Below, one piece after another: positions 48,460 to 56,661 of a DNA stretch of 64,000 bases. A program made the position numbers and the translations under genes. The stretch lies in contig UQXK01000002.1 of the NCBI GenBank assembly GCA_900544985.1, forward strand, positions 62,001-126,000, written 5' to 3'. Position 1 is the first letter of the stretch. Each line of letters opens with the position of its first letter. The stretch is from an uncultured Eubacteriales bacterium. GTDB lineage: Bacteria > Bacillota > Clostridia > Oscillospirales > CAG-272. Under the pieces are notes generated by a model. The model ran no database searches and had not been told where the DNA came from. It saw nothing but the letters and a program-made list of their open reading frames with translations.

Positions 48460-48501
48460 AATCTCCGATATAAAACAAAAAACATGAAAAAGGCAAGCCT
48501 A

Positions 48502-49839
48502 ATGAAACCGAAAGAACAAATTTCTTCCTCGTATTTCGGAACGCAGACCATTCCGAAAATACTTTTGAAAACTGCGCCGCCCGTAATGCTGGCGCTTCTG
48601 ATACAGGCGCTTTACAATATTGTAGACAGCTTTTTTGTGGGAAAATATTCCGACGCGGGACTTACTGCCCTTTCGGTCATCTTCCCCATACAGCTTATCA
48701 TTTCGGCGCTCGCCGTCGGAACGGGCGTAGGCGTAAATACATATATGGCGCGGCTCTACGCGGAAAATGAAAAAGAAAAAGCGGAGCGCGTCGCGGGCAC
48801 GGGACTTGTACTGGCGATTATTATGTGGCTTGTTTTCTCTGTAATATCCGTGTTTATAATCCCGCCGTATGTAAAGACATCTTCAAACTCGGAATCCGCG
48901 CTCGGCTTTGCCGTAGAATACGGTATTATCGTATGCGTCGGCAGTATAGGGCTGTTTACCGAAAGCATCTTCACAAAAATAAGACAGGCGAACGGAGATA
49001 TGTTCGTTCCCATGATAGCGCAGATCTCCGGCGCCGTTTTAAATATAATTCTCGACCCGATACTTATTTTCGGCGTGGGACCTATCCCGCCGCTCGGAAT
49101 TGCGGGGGCGGCATATGCCACGGTAGCAGGTCAGATACTCGCCGCAGTAATAACGGGAATAAAATGTATAAAAAAGCCGCCGTCAATAAAAAAGATTCCA
49201 GCGTTTATCAAAAAAATTCTTTATTTTGGGTATCCGTCGATACTCATGCAGTCCCTCTATACCGTCTATATAATGGTTCTAAACATAATTCTCGCGTCTT
49301 TCTCGGACGAAGCCGTTACGGTTCTCGGACTTTACTATAAAATACAAACGTTTTTCTTTATTCCCCTTTCGGGGCTTCAAACATGCATAGTACCCATCAT
49401 AAGCTATAACTTTGCAAGAAAAATGTACGACAGAGTCAAAAAAACAATGCTCTACTCCACATTTATAACGGTATTTTTTATGTTAATAGGCACCTTATGT
49501 TTTGAATTTATCCCGACACTCCTGCTTAAAATATTTTCCGATTCGGAAAAAGTCGCAGAGATCGGAAGCGTCGCTTTCAGAATCATAGGAATAAGCTTTG
49601 TTCCGGCGACATTTTCGCTTATGCTGCCTATATTTTTTCAGGCAGTCGGAAAAGGGCTTCAAAGCACGGTGCTCACTCTCATGCGCCAAATAATGTGCTT
49701 AATCCCTATATTCTATTTAATGTCGCTTATAGGATTGAATTACACATGGATAGCCTTTCCCGCGGCAGAAATAATAACGGGAACGACAGGCATTATATTA
49801 TATTTAAAATACACACGCTCTTGGAACAAACCTCTTTAA
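48502..49839 (+). CDS. MATE family multidrug/cation exporter
   Basis: 445 aa with twelve predicted membrane helices. Typical MATE starts: KTAPPVMLALLIQALYNIVDSFFVGKYSDAGLTALSV in the first half, and GYPSILMQSLYTVYIMVLN in the second. Likely Na+ or H+ antiporter exporting drugs or metabolites; substrate unknown. Start ATG 48502 has AAAAAGG nine nt upstream; the ATG six codons earlier (48484) has no SD. Expressed from a near-consensus promoter with a short leader. Confidence 0.93.
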   Translation: MKPKEQISSSYFGTQTIPKILLKTAPPVMLALLIQALYNIVDSFFVGKYSDAGLTALSVIFPIQLIISALAVGTGVGVNTYMARLYAENEKEKAERVAGTGLVLAIIMWLVFSVISVFIIPPYVKTSSNSESALGFAVEYGIIVCVGSIGLFTESIFTKIRQANGDMFVPMIAQISGAVLNIILDPILIFGVGPIPPLGIAGAAYATVAGQILAAVITGIKCIKKPPSIKKIPAFIKKILYFGYPSILMQSLYTVYIMVLNIILASFSDEAVTVLGLYYKIQTFFFIPLSGLQTCIVPIISYNFARKMYDRVKKTMLYSTFITVFFMLIGTLCFEFIPTLLLKIFSDSEKVAEIGSVAFRIIGISFVPATFSLMLPIFFQAVGKGLQSTVLTLMRQIMCLIPIFYLMSLIGLNYTWIAFPAAEIITGTTGIILYLKYTRSWNKPL

Positions 49840-49874
49840 AAAAAGCATGAACAAAATAATTGTTCATGCTTTTT
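49840..49874. terminator. Bidirectional terminator between the MATE and GNAT genes
   Basis: Perfect 15-bp arms 49840-49854 and 49860-49874 with a 5-nt loop; A-run on one side and T-run on the other. Confidence 0.88.
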
Positions 49875-49885
49875 CTATGCCAAAA

Positions 49886-50413
49886 TCACAGTTTATACTC
49901 TATCTGACAGTCAAAAGGCTCTTTTTCCACGTGTTTTTTATTCGGAATCTTTGCGTCGACGCACCCGAGCCCGCGGTAAAATATCTGGCTTTCAAGCGCA
50001 GAATGGGAGGAAATATACAGTTTTTTCGCTCCTTTTTTACGGGCAAAATCCGCCGCCGCATAAAAAAGTTTTGTTCCTATTCCGAACCCTCTCGATTCTT
50101 CCGAAACATGAATGCTCGAAAGATCCATATACCTCTCGTTTTCATCGAAAATTTCCGATTCCACAGAAACAAATCCCTTAATATTTCCGTTGAGCAGCGC
50201 CGCATACACAAATCCGCCCGAATTTGCAGTCCTTCTTAAATCGGATACAAGTTTTTTGTAATCGTCTGGCGTCCAATCATCTATAAAAGGGGCGTCCTTT
50301 ACCTTCCAGCAGGAGTTTTCGCGGCGATAGCATTTTGTCACATTCTGGTGACGTACAAAATCGGAAAAGATTTTGGTATTTATTTCTTCTGTATTCAGAC
50401 ATCTGTATTCCAT
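49886..50413 (-). CDS. GNAT family N-acetyltransferase (175 aa)
   Basis: Acetyl-CoA-dependent acetyltransferase. After an N-terminal region (about 1-45) of unclear fold, the GNAT core shows FVYAALLNGNIKGFVSVESE, the acetyl-CoA loop LSSIHVSEESRGFGIGTKLFYAAADFARKKGAKKLYIS and the terminal SQIFYRGLGCVDAK. ATG at 50413 has GGGGT just upstream. Substrate unknown; single-gene unit convergent with the MATE gene. Confidence 0.88.
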   Translation of the reverse strand: MEYRCLNTEEINTKIFSDFVRHQNVTKCYRRENSCWKVKDAPFIDDWTPDDYKKLVSDLRRTANSGGFVYAALLNGNIKGFVSVESEIFDENERYMDLSSIHVSEESRGFGIGTKLFYAAADFARKKGAKKLYISSHSALESQIFYRGLGCVDAKIPNKKHVEKEPFDCQIEYKL

Positions 50414-50483
50414 AATTACCCCGAAAATTTATATAATACGAAAAAGCTCTCTTATATCAACATAAAAAGCTTTAAATTTCAGC

Positions 50484-50514
50484 AAAAAGAGACTCCGTAA
50501 CGGAGTCTCTTTTT
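50484..50514 (-). terminator. Terminator of the 420-aa lipoprotein gene
   Basis: Perfect 14-bp arms 50484-50497 and 50501-50514 (AAAAAGAGACTCCG and complement); 9 nt after the stop. Confidence 0.88.
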
Positions 50515-50523
50515 ATAAATCAC

Positions 50524-51786
50524 TTAGTCGATTGTATAAGCGCCGTCAAAAGCTGCGGGATTTGTTATCTTTACGCGGGAGTTCTTGTTATCTGTCATAT
50601 CGCCTGCATATCTGAATGTTGTGATATAAACGATATATGTTTCTGTCTCTGCGTCAAAGAAATAGTCAAATATCGGGAGCTTTGTTTCTTTTTCAGCTTC
50701 TTCTGCTGCTTTAACATCGAGATAAAGTCTTGTGGAAGCTACGTCGGAAGACCAGTATATATCGTCCTGATAGTACATAAGGTCTTCAACAACCATCTCA
50801 CAAGCTGCAATTGCGAGATCAAGCGCGCCCTTAGCTGCTTCCTTTTCTTCGTCAGTTGCATCTTCTTTTGCCATAATAGCGTTGTAATCGCCAAGCTTTC
50901 TTGCGTACCAAGCCATAGGAATTTCTTTCTGCATGCCGTAAACATAGATGAACTGTTCATCGCCGCCAGTGCCTGCATGAGCTTGAAGATCTGCTGCTTT
51001 TTCAAAGAAATCAGCCGTATGACCGTAAAGTTTGATTATGTCATTGTAAGAAAGAACAGGAAGAGAGTTTTTCTTCTTCTTTGCCACATGAATTTCATTT
51101 CCGTAGTAATCAAAATAAACAAACTGCCATTTGTAGTTTGTTATATCTACGTTCTCTTCTCCGTCAACCGTTGCGAGTATGGAGTCAGCCGTAACTTTTG
51201 TTATCTCCATTGTGCCGAATTTGCCGAGAGTTTTGCCCTCTGCAAGCTTTGTCGGGTTTGTAACAGCGGAGAAATTAGCGCAATCGTAGTCGTGATATTT
51301 GAAGCCATCTTTCCAAGAGCTTGCTATAAGCTTTCCTGCCATATCAATGGAGGTTCTGCCGGTCTTGCCTCTTGCCGTGCCGAGGTCTTCTACAACTGCA
51401 AGTGTAGTTTTGTCTACAAGGTAGAAATGACCGCCTTCAAGCTCTTCGGTAGATGTGATCTTTCCGACTTCTTTGCCGTTTGTAATGTTGAGAGCAACAT
51501 CGTTTTCGTGTGTTACAGGAAGATAAACAATGGTTTTTGTTTTGTCGATATCATCTTCGGGAGGGGTAACTACAATAGCAGTTGTTCCTGTGGAAGGGGT
51601 CGTAGACTCCGTTGTCTTGGGGTCATCAGGTTTGTTTGTACTTGATGTTGTGCCGGAAGATTCCGTTGTGCCTGACGGTTCTGTTGTGACACCGGGGTCC
51701 GTGGTTTTCGGATCTTTGTTTCCGCCGCAGGCAAACATCATCATAGCCATTACAACAACGAGTAGTAACGCAACGATCTTTTTCAT
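50524..51786 (-). CDS. Lipoprotein of unknown function (420 aa)
   Basis: Start ATG 51786 has GGAGGAAACC directly upstream; a longer frame is unsupported. Signal peptide with lipobox (MMFACGG, lipidated Cys20), then a Thr/Ser/Pro-rich linker (about 25-80) typical of surface-exposed lipoproteins. The remaining 330 residues show no domain I recognise; an internal helical stretch rich in Glu/Ala (AKEDATDEEKEAAKGALDL) precedes a C-terminal beta segment. Not a canonical ABC substrate-binding protein by eye. Strong own promoter and terminator suggest good expression. Confidence 0.8.
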   Translation of the reverse strand: MKKIVALLLVVVMAMMMFACGGNKDPKTTDPGVTTEPSGTTESSGTTSSTNKPDDPKTTESTTPSTGTTAIVVTPPEDDIDKTKTIVYLPVTHENDVALNITNGKEVGKITSTEELEGGHFYLVDKTTLAVVEDLGTARGKTGRTSIDMAGKLIASSWKDGFKYHDYDCANFSAVTNPTKLAEGKTLGKFGTMEITKVTADSILATVDGEENVDITNYKWQFVYFDYYGNEIHVAKKKKNSLPVLSYNDIIKLYGHTADFFEKAADLQAHAGTGGDEQFIYVYGMQKEIPMAWYARKLGDYNAIMAKEDATDEEKEAAKGALDLAIAACEMVVEDLMYYQDDIYWSSDVASTRLYLDVKAAEEAEKETKLPIFDYFFDAETETYIVYITTFRYAGDMTDNKNSRVKITNPAAFDGAYTID

Positions 51787-51813
51787 GGTTTCCTCCATAA
51801 ATAATAAAGTATG

Positions 51814-51831
51814 AACAAAATACATTTTGTT
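51814..51831 (-). promoter_or_regulatory. Palindrome at the transcription start of the 420-aa lipoprotein gene
   Basis: Perfect 8-bp arms AACAAAAT (51814-51821) and ATTTTGTT (51824-51831), 2-nt centre, starting about 8 nt downstream of the -10. The two-nt centre is too small for a stable RNA loop, so a protein-binding site is more likely than a hairpin, but AT-rich palindromes also arise by chance. Confidence 0.4.
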
Positions 51832-51838
51832 AGTTATT

Positions 51839-51866
51839 ATTATATAGCAAAATCATTTTTTGTCAA
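51839..51866 (-). promoter_or_regulatory. Sigma-A promoter of the 420-aa lipoprotein gene
   Basis: On the minus strand: perfect TTGACA (51866-51861), 16-nt spacer, perfect TATAAT (51844-51839). Confidence 0.82.
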
Positions 51867-52125
51867 TAACAAAGCATTTTTTATATTTCAAAACAATGTT
51901 TTTCAACATTTTTCACACATTTTGATTATTTTGTTTAGATGCTTTTAATAGTACAACAACCAATTTTTCACCTATCTTTTTGGGCAGAATGTCCACAAGC
52001 AAAGCACTTGAAAATTTGCATAACCCATATTAAAACAATACAAAGATACAATTCCGCAAGACAAAAAATCGCCTTAATCCATACCACTTTTTTATTGTAT
52101 GTGAAAATACTTTTTTTGATAAAAG

Positions 52126-52150
52126 AAAAGCGGCTTAAAAAGCCGCTTTT
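52126..52150 (-). terminator. Terminator of the glycogen/starch gene run
   Basis: Perfect 11-bp arms AAAAGCGGCTT (52126-52136) and complement (52140-52150), AAA loop; 5 nt after the GH31 stop. Confidence 0.85.
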
Positions 52151-52155
52151 TATTT

Positions 52156-54369
52156 TCAATATACGATTTTTACGTTCTTGCCCGTTCCGATTTCAAACGA
52201 AACAAATCCGTCGGAATACGAAAATTCAACAGCATTTCCGTCAACAGTAACAGTTTTCGGAGAAGCCGTAAGGCGAACCTTCGCGCTGTATGTACGTTTA
52301 TCTGTCATACCGTTAAATTCGCCGCAACGATCGCCTATTACAAGCTCACATTCGCTTCCGTTGTCGTTCATTTCAAAACGCGTGGAAGCACGTCTGTTCT
52401 TTTCATAGTCGAACGTTATACCGTCGTCTTCGAACATGGTATACCCGCTCTTTCCGTAAGGATAGAGATTAAGTATAATATTTTCCGTGTTTTTATCGTC
52501 TTCGAATTGTTTGGGTTTCTCTGTGGGAATTATAGCGCCTCCGCGTATAAAGAGCGCTCCCGCACGATCTTCGGGATAAACGACGGGCACTTCTTCTCCG
52601 CCCTCATATTCCTTGCCGGTCCATGCATCGTACCACACGCTTCCCTGCGGCAAATATATCTTATCCGAAAAAGCGCCTACAAGCAAGCTGTCTCCGAACA
52701 TATATTCCGTAATGAGATTTTTGCAAAGCTCATCATCAAACATAAGCGGAAGCGCACGGCACATGGGAGTACCTGTCATATTCGCCTCTATCGCGTTGGA
52801 ATATATATAAGGCATGAGCGCATAACGCATTATATCATAGAATTTGAATATCTCGCAATGCTCTTTTCCCGCCCACCACGGATGTTCGAATCCCGACCAG
52901 GAGTTAAGCTGGCACCAACCCGTAAAGAAGGCATAATGAATAGCATTTGTCTTAAAAATATTCATGTCGCAGGTGATGTTGGAGATACCGGAAAGACCGC
53001 AGTTGAGTATCCACGAAAGCGTATTGAGACCGCCGCCCGTATCGCCCGTGTTCGTAGCCGTAAGAGCATTTGTTCCCGTATAACCGCCGCAATAATGGTG
53101 CATAGGTCTTACATTTCCGCGATGTTTTCTTGCGCCGTGATACATCTCTTTTACAAGAAGAGTCTGCAAAAGACTGTGCATTTCAGGCTCTCCGTGACCG
53201 TTTGCGTAAACTTTCGCCTCATCGGCTGTATCTACCATGCGGCACGGGTCTACTTTGAAAGAATCCGCGCCGTCGTTGCAGAACTGACGCAAATGATCGA
53301 AAAATGCGGGGATTTCGGGAGCGACTTCATTGCCCAAAAGTCTTTCTTCGTTTGCCGTAAAGTCGAACTGGCAGCACATCCAGAGGTGAAGTCTGAATCC
53401 CGTGCGTTTGAGAGCCGCGGAAAAGAAGCCGTCGCATATCTTGTCGCTCTGCTGCCACTCGTTTACGTAATATCTGTCTTTATTCCACTTCTTTTCCGTG
53501 GAAAAATCGTATCTGCGGACTGTCCAGCCCGGTTCAAGGCTTATAGCACTGCAAGGGATACCGAGATTTCTGAAATGCTCGGCATCGTTCATAACGTCGA
53601 ACTGATTCGCCTGACAGCACTCTATAAATGTAAGTCCGTACGCCCATTTCGGCAAAAGCGCGGGGCGTCCCGTAACATATGTAAAGCGTTCGAGAATCGC
53701 TCTCATATCATCGCCGGCGAATATAAGAAAATCTATATCTCCCTGCGGCAAATACCAAACTATCTCGTCGTTTCTGCGCGCGCAGACATCGACCCCGTGC
53801 CAGAAAGAAGTATTGGCAAGGATTCCGTAGCCCTTGGGCGTCATAAGGAAAGGTATCGGAATTTCATATTTCTGATATACGACACGTTCGCGATATGTTT
53901 TTCCGTTAAGTATGAGTCTGTCCTCATTGCTTTCGCCCAGACCGTAAAATATATCTTTTTCGGTTTTGACGGTTATATATTTGGGATCGGTCTGAAAATC
54001 AACTGTTTTTGCTTCGAGCTGTTCTTCGTCTTCCGAACCGATTATAACGACTTTTTCATCGTGAAAACCGTTAAGGCGTTCATTCATATAACCTTTTATT
54101 TCCGAAAGTTCGGAATTTTCAAGCTTTATCTCTCTCGAAAATTTATCGGAAGAGAATTTTATAGCGCCGTCCTCGAATTTCACGGTAAGTTTTCCCGTTG
54201 TAACACCGTTTTCCGAAAGTGTTCCCGTCTCTTCCGCCGGCTTGTATATTCTATACTTTTCAAAGAATGTCGGCTCAAAAGAATCGCTTATTCTTATGCG
54301 GACTATATTTTCCGCATAAACGGAAATTTGCAGTGTTTTTCCGGCATATCCCGTCTCAAATTTAACCAT
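52156..54369 (-). CDS. GH31 family alpha-glycosidase
   Basis: 737 aa, no signal peptide (cytoplasmic). Start ATG 54369 with GGAGGAACAG upstream; the longer frame is unsupported. N-terminal beta-sandwich (about 1-200), then the (beta/alpha)8 barrel: LLPKWAYGLTFIECCQ, the nucleophile Asp in DSFKVDPCRMVD, and the acid/base Asp in TATNTGDTGGGLN. Then a proximal and distal beta domain. Most likely an alpha-glucosidase or alpha-xylosidase acting on oligosaccharides from glycogen or starch; the specificity is inference. Its start overlaps the preceding small lipoprotein gene by 8 nt, so it is translationally coupled at the end of the glycogen gene run. Confidence 0.9.
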   Translation of the reverse strand: MVKFETGYAGKTLQISVYAENIVRIRISDSFEPTFFEKYRIYKPAEETGTLSENGVTTGKLTVKFEDGAIKFSSDKFSREIKLENSELSEIKGYMNERLNGFHDEKVVIIGSEDEEQLEAKTVDFQTDPKYITVKTEKDIFYGLGESNEDRLILNGKTYRERVVYQKYEIPIPFLMTPKGYGILANTSFWHGVDVCARRNDEIVWYLPQGDIDFLIFAGDDMRAILERFTYVTGRPALLPKWAYGLTFIECCQANQFDVMNDAEHFRNLGIPCSAISLEPGWTVRRYDFSTEKKWNKDRYYVNEWQQSDKICDGFFSAALKRTGFRLHLWMCCQFDFTANEERLLGNEVAPEIPAFFDHLRQFCNDGADSFKVDPCRMVDTADEAKVYANGHGEPEMHSLLQTLLVKEMYHGARKHRGNVRPMHHYCGGYTGTNALTATNTGDTGGGLNTLSWILNCGLSGISNITCDMNIFKTNAIHYAFFTGWCQLNSWSGFEHPWWAGKEHCEIFKFYDIMRYALMPYIYSNAIEANMTGTPMCRALPLMFDDELCKNLITEYMFGDSLLVGAFSDKIYLPQGSVWYDAWTGKEYEGGEEVPVVYPEDRAGALFIRGGAIIPTEKPKQFEDDKNTENIILNLYPYGKSGYTMFEDDGITFDYEKNRRASTRFEMNDNGSECELVIGDRCGEFNGMTDKRTYSAKVRLTASPKTVTVDGNAVEFSYSDGFVSFEIGTGKNVKIVY

Positions 54370-54730
54370 CTGTTCCTCCGTTTTTCGTTTTGTACTGCGA
54401 CGCACAGTAAGAACACGGCTTGTACCCGTCCTCTATTATAAGTGCAATGTCGCGGCACGTAATTATTTTTTTGTTCTCATCTTTCATAGCGGAAACATAG
54501 CGGCAATTTTCATCTGCATGAAAAACGCCCGACGATATATTTATAATTATTTTCATACCGTCGCTTATCGTGTTTTCGGTGCTGATATCCGAATTTTTCA
54601 CGGAATCATCGCGCGATATCACGATATCGGCTTTCCCGCAAGAGAAAAACATTGATATGACAAATAAAATTATACATATAAGTAAGAAAAAATCAACATA
54701 TTTCGGATTTTTAGAAAAATTATTTTTCAT
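54362..54730 (-). CDS. Small Cys-rich lipoprotein (122 aa) between GH13 and GH31 genes
   Basis: A hydrophobic N-terminus ends in a lipobox-like FFSC (Cys31). The C-terminal third reads VFHADENCRYVSAMKDEN ... GYKPCSYCASQY, an H-x5-C and CxxC arrangement like small metal-binding or Ada-type modules. Function unknown. It overlaps the stop of the GH13 gene by 11 nt at its start, and the GH31 start by 8 nt at its end, so it is inserted in a coupled series. No clear SD beyond the overlapping gene. Confidence 0.7.
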   Translation of the reverse strand: MKNNFSKNPKYVDFFLLICIILFVISMFFSCGKADIVISRDDSVKNSDISTENTISDGMKIIINISSGVFHADENCRYVSAMKDENKKIITCRDIALIIEDGYKPCSYCASQYKTKNGGTDG

Positions 54731-56660
54731 ATTCTACCGTGATTCCGTATTTGATTTCACTGTTTATTTTAAAACAAGCACACGACAGAGGTCCGATACA
54801 GAATTTTTCTCCCGTTTTTTCTTCAAAAACATCAAACGCATTTTTGTCGCACGTAAATTTAAAGTTCCTATCCGATCTGTTTACAATGCAGACAAGCGTT
54901 TCTCCGCTCTTTTTTCGCTCAAACACCAAGAGTTCCTCATCGGCGAAAGCCACTTCGAAATCCGCATCTTCGAGCATTTTCTCTTTGCGTCTTACAGCGC
55001 CTGTTTTTCTGTAAAAACCGAGAAGCTCAGTGTTCTCCATACCCCATGGATACGGTCTTCTGTTGAACGGGTCGTCCTCGCCTTCCATTCCTATTTCGTC
55101 TCCGCAATATATGCAAGGAACCCCCGGAATAAACGAAAGAATAAAATATGCAAGTTTCAGCCTCATGACACCGAGCGAATATTCCTCCGACGTCATGATT
55201 TTTTCCGATAATTCTTTTTTCGAAAGTCCGTCGGAATCCGCCCCCGCAAGAGCGGTAATTATCCTTTTTGTGTCGTGCGTTCCGAGAACATTAAATAACA
55301 CATTTGTAACTTCTCTCGGATAATTATAATAGAGCGTATTCGACGTAAGAAGAAATCTTTTATAATCTCCGTTACGCACGTAATCTATTATAGCGTTGCG
55401 CATGGGATAATTCATCACGGAATCGAGCTCTTTTCCCGAAAAATAAGAGCGTCTTTTCGAATAAGCGATTTTGTTGGAGGCGTCTTCCCAGACTTCACCT
55501 ATAACGATAGCATCGCTTTTTTCCTCTCTTGCGGCACTTGAAAGTCCTTCAAGAAAATCGTCGGAAAGCTCGTCTGCAACGTCTATACGCCAGCCGCATA
55601 TTCCCTCTCTTATATATTTTCTTATAACGCCGTCTTTTCCGAAAAGAAATTCACGATAAGCGCTGTTGTCGCTTCTTACCCTCGGAAGATTTGAAAAGTC
55701 CCACCATGACTCGTATTTTTCGGGGAACGAATAAAAATTATACCAATCGTAATAGGGCGATTCTTCCGATTGAAAAGCGCCGACGGAATCATAATTTCCG
55801 TATTTGTTAAAATAAATGCTGTCGTCTCCCGTATGATTGAAAACTCCGTCGAGTATTATATTTATCCCGTACTCTTTTGCCGATTTTAAAAGCGACAAAA
55901 ACGCTTCGTCTCCGCCGAACATCGGATCAACGTGAAGATAATCCGCCGTATCGTATTTGTGATTAGAAGAAGAAACAAATATAGGATTCAAATATATCGT
56001 TGTAACACCGAGAGACGCTATGTAGGAGAGTTTTTTCTCGATTCCGCAAAGATCTCCCCCGAAAAACATGTTGTTTTTGAAATTTTCGTCCCCATTCTCA
56101 CAATATGCCACTTTTCCGCCATACCAGTCATTATTCATGACCGCCCACGGCGCCGCAGGCTCATTGCCGCCGCGGAAAAATCTGTCGGGAAAGATCTGGT
56201 ATACAATCCCCCCGCGGAAAAAATCCGGATACTTTTCCCTTTTTTTGTATATTAAAAGTTGAAAATATTCTCCGTCATTTTCGTTTTCGTATATTTTATC
56301 TGAGAAATCCTCCGGATCATGAAGAAGATAAAAAGTGCCGTATGAGTTATATATTTCATATTTATAGAAAAACAGCGAACCTGCAGAAGAAATCTCCTCC
56401 ATGGAAAGAGTTACGGAAAAAACCCCGTCTTTTCCGCGCGACAAAGGATATTCGGCGCTATCTCCGCTTTTATCACACAAAAGGAAAAGAGAGACTCTTT
56501 CCGCCGTTATATTCTTTCCGAGAGAAAATTTCACCGAAACATCAGCAGGAAAAGCGCCGCAAAAAATTGCGGCGCTCTCCGTATTGTCGGAGGCGACAAT
56601 ATGCTTGGATTCTATTCTGTTCCATATTTTTGCGCCTTTAATAAATCCCGACATAAACAC
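54720..56660 (-). CDS. GH13 alpha-amylase-family hydrolase (neopullulanase/cyclomaltodextrinase-like)
   Basis: 646 aa, cytoplasmic. The N-terminal beta domain (about 1-125) precedes the (beta/alpha)8 barrel with region I DGVFNHTGDDS, region II GWRIDVADELSDDF (nucleophile Asp), region III VIGEVWEDASN (acid/base Glu) and region IV VLGTHDTKRI (transition-state Asp). Closes with a beta domain. Would cut alpha-1,4 (perhaps also alpha-1,6) links in maltodextrins or glycogen. The start is a GTG at 56660, with AAAGG about six nt upstream and one nt after the glgP stop; an ATG two codons later is the alternative. Confidence 0.92.
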   Translation of the reverse strand: MFMSGFIKGAKIWNRIESKHIVASDNTESAAIFCGAFPADVSVKFSLGKNITAERVSLFLLCDKSGDSAEYPLSRGKDGVFSVTLSMEEISSAGSLFFYKYEIYNSYGTFYLLHDPEDFSDKIYENENDGEYFQLLIYKKREKYPDFFRGGIVYQIFPDRFFRGGNEPAAPWAVMNNDWYGGKVAYCENGDENFKNNMFFGGDLCGIEKKLSYIASLGVTTIYLNPIFVSSSNHKYDTADYLHVDPMFGGDEAFLSLLKSAKEYGINIILDGVFNHTGDDSIYFNKYGNYDSVGAFQSEESPYYDWYNFYSFPEKYESWWDFSNLPRVRSDNSAYREFLFGKDGVIRKYIREGICGWRIDVADELSDDFLEGLSSAAREEKSDAIVIGEVWEDASNKIAYSKRRSYFSGKELDSVMNYPMRNAIIDYVRNGDYKRFLLTSNTLYYNYPREVTNVLFNVLGTHDTKRIITALAGADSDGLSKKELSEKIMTSEEYSLGVMRLKLAYFILSFIPGVPCIYCGDEIGMEGEDDPFNRRPYPWGMENTELLGFYRKTGAVRRKEKMLEDADFEVAFADEELLVFERKKSGETLVCIVNRSDRNFKFTCDKNAFDVFEEKTGEKFCIGPLSCACFKINSEIKYGITVEYEK

Positions 56661-56661
56661 T

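Larger units (their letters stand above)
51787..52155. other. Intergenic region upstream of the 420-aa lipoprotein gene
   Basis: Holds that gene's promoter (51839-51866), a palindrome in its leader (51814-51831) and the terminator of the GH31 gene (52126-52150). Nothing recognised between 51870 and 52120. Confidence 0.5.
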
